7,060 bases of DNA from JBDZUZ01 sp040255445 (GTDB taxonomy: Bacteria > Planctomycetota > Phycisphaerae > Phycisphaerales > UBA1924): assembly GCA_040255445.1 (NCBI GenBank), contig JBDZUZ010000175.1:1-7060 (forward strand), read 5' to 3'. A model generated the notes under the pieces. The model did not search any database. It worked only from the letters and a program-made list of their open reading frames with translations, and was not told where the DNA came from. Numbering within the stretch: the first letter of the stretch is position 1; each line of letters begins with the position of its first letter. The translations under genes were made by a program, and so were the position numbers. Of the stretch, positions 6,062-7,060 are shown piece after piece.

Positions 6062-6139
6062 GTGCCTCTGTGCCTTTGTGCCTCCGTGCCTTCCACTCTG
6101 TCCCTCTGTCCCTTCGTCCCTTTGTCCCTTCGTCCCTTC
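6062..6139. repeat. Degenerate 8-bp tandem repeat GT(G/C)CCTYY right after lysS
   Basis: Four plus-strand units of GTGCCTYY (6062, 6070, 6078, 6086) are followed by a 6-bp spacer CACTCT (6094-6099) and five units of GTCCCTYY (6100, 6108, 6116, 6124, 6132). The array ends three bases before the lysS stop. On the transcript strand it reads as a purine-rich RRAGGSAC repeat. I see no reading frame or hairpin in it. Similar simple arrays occur between genes in various environmental bacteria; the function is unknown. Confidence 0.92.
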
Positions 6140-6142
6140 CGC

Positions 6143-7060
6143 TCACGCTTCCGGCCGCATCAGCGGGAACAGCACCACATCTCGGATCGTCTTCTGGTTC
6201 GTCAACAGCATGACGAGGCGGTCGATGCCGAGGCCCATGCCGCCGGCGGGGGGCATGCCGACCTTGAGGGCGCGGAGGAAGTCGTGGTCCATGGTGCGGA
6301 AGGTGTTTTCTTCGGCGGTCTTGTCGTCGTTGAGGCCCTTGAGCTGTTCCTTGAACTTGGCTTCCTGGACATCGGGGTCGTTGAGCTCGGTGTAGTGGGG
6401 CGCGATCTCCATGTGGGCGATGAAGAGGTCCGCGCGGTCGGCGACGAGGGGGTTGTCGCGGTTGGGGCGGGTCAGCGGCGAGATCGCGGCGGGGTAGTGG
6501 GTGATGAAGGTCGGCCGGGCGGCGTCGATCGACTTCTCGGCGAACTCTTCGAAGAGTTCGTTGGCGACGAGGACGAGGTCGGCGTTCTTGGCGGCGTCCG
6601 GCGACATGATCTTGCGTGATGCCGCCTCGGCGCGGACCTTTGCTTCATCGAACATGGAGAAGCCGAAGGTCTTCTCGAAGAGGGCTCCGTACTCGATGCG
6701 GGCGAAGGGGGAGCCGTAATCGACGAGCAGGTCGCCGAAGGGGAGGTGGAGCTTGCCGGCATCCGCGTTGGGCGCGAGCGTGGCATACTCGGGCGCTGAA
6801 GCGACAGCCTGCGCAGCAGCACGCACCAGCGATTCGGTCATCTCCATGACCGTCTCCATGTCGCCGAAGGCGTGGTAGAGCTCGAGCATGGTGAATTCGG
6901 GGTTGTGCTGCTTGTCGAGGCCTTCGTTGCGGAAGTTGCGGTTGATCTCGAAGACCTTGCGCATGCCGCCGACGAGGAGGCGCTTGAGGTAGAGCTCGGG
7001 CGCGATGCGCATGTAGAGGCTGATGTCGAGCGCGTTCATGTGCGTCACGAACGGGCGCGC
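6143..7060 (-). CDS. lysS: Lysyl-tRNA synthetase, class II (C-terminal part, 5' end off the window)
   Basis: 305 codons of the catalytic domain that charges tRNA-Lys with lysine using ATP; the E. coli enzyme is ~505 aa, so roughly the first 40 percent lies beyond the right edge. The frame enters the window at base 7060 with ARPFVTHMNALDISLYMRIA; the GTG at 7048 is an internal Val, not a start. Motif 2 is FEINRNFRNEG (fragment residues 37-47), followed by HNPEFTMLELY (52-62) with the lysine-site Glu60 and Tyr62. Motif 3 is GMGLGIDRLVMLL (274-286), and the protein ends in the usual TIRDVVLFPLMRP. In the lysine-binding segment, EIAPHYTELNDP (218-229) has Pro where bacterial enzymes usually have Asn (EIxNxFxELND). 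It is codirectional with the glycan genes but separated from them by 181 bp of repeats, so it is probably a separate unit. Confidence 0.97.
   Translation of the reverse strand, partial: ARPFVTHMNALDISLYMRIAPELYLKRLLVGGMRKVFEINRNFRNEGLDKQHNPEFTMLELYHAFGDMETVMEMTESLVRAAAQAVASAPEYATLAPNADAGKLHLPFGDLLVDYGSPFARIEYGALFEKTFGFSMFDEAKVRAEAASRKIMSPDAAKNADLVLVANELFEEFAEKSIDAARPTFITHYPAAISPLTRPNRDNPLVADRADLFIAHMEIAPHYTELNDPDVQEAKFKEQLKGLNDDKTAEENTFRTMDHDFLRALKVGMPPAGGMGLGIDRLVMLLTNQKTIRDVVLFPLMRPEA

Noticed and set aside
5940..6139. Possible CRISPR array in the lysS-fcl gap
   Set aside because: The units are 8 bp in direct tandem without unique spacers; there are no cas genes. It is simple tandem repeat DNA.
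1..7060. tRNA or rRNA genes, insertion sequences, integrase or attachment sites
   Set aside because: I found no transposase motif, terminal inverted repeats, tRNA-like cloverleaf or rRNA segment on either strand by reading; a covariance-model scan was not possible.

Overview
The window is a GC-rich bacterial segment in which every real gene lies on the minus strand, so transcription runs from high to low coordinates. In that direction it holds: the 3' part of lysS (class II lysyl-tRNA synthetase, cut by the right edge); a 181-bp gap filled with two different 8-bp-period tandem repeat arrays; a GDP-L-fucose synthase-type epimerase/reductase; a 297-bp gap with hairpins; a GDP-mannose 3,5-epimerase carrying a histone-H1-like Lys/Ala/Pro tail; a terminator-like hairpin; a GT4 glycosyltransferase; and a protein with two tandem GT2 (WaaE/LgtF-like) glycosyltransferase modules that runs off the left edge. 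The long plus-strand reading frames are antisense shadows caused by the strong G/C bias at third codon positions of the minus-strand genes.

The source is a bacterium with very GC-rich codon usage (most third positions G or C), frequent GTG starts and few Shine-Dalgarno sites. Short-period intergenic repeats and lysine-rich tails fit, among others, Planctomycetota, but no marker in the window proves this and the assignment is low confidence.

Functionally, lysS is housekeeping, and the four genes after it form a nucleotide-sugar and glycan-assembly cluster. The two short-chain dehydrogenase-type enzymes both belong to families acting on GDP-mannose or its derivatives, giving GDP-L-galactose/L-gulose and GDP-L-fucose-type sugars. 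The GT4 and the double GT2 would transfer sugars onto a surface polysaccharide, LPS-like glycan or exopolysaccharide. No GDP-mannose 4,6-dehydratase (gmd), flippase or polymerase is in view, so the cluster probably continues to the left.

The points most worth a second look are the H1-like tail on the sugar epimerase, the uninterrupted double-GT2 fusion with its Ala/Pro/Thr-rich linker, the two octamer arrays (one supplying the start codon of the fucose-synthase-like gene), and a terminator-like hairpin that lies inside the longest reading frame of the GT4 and argues for a later start.
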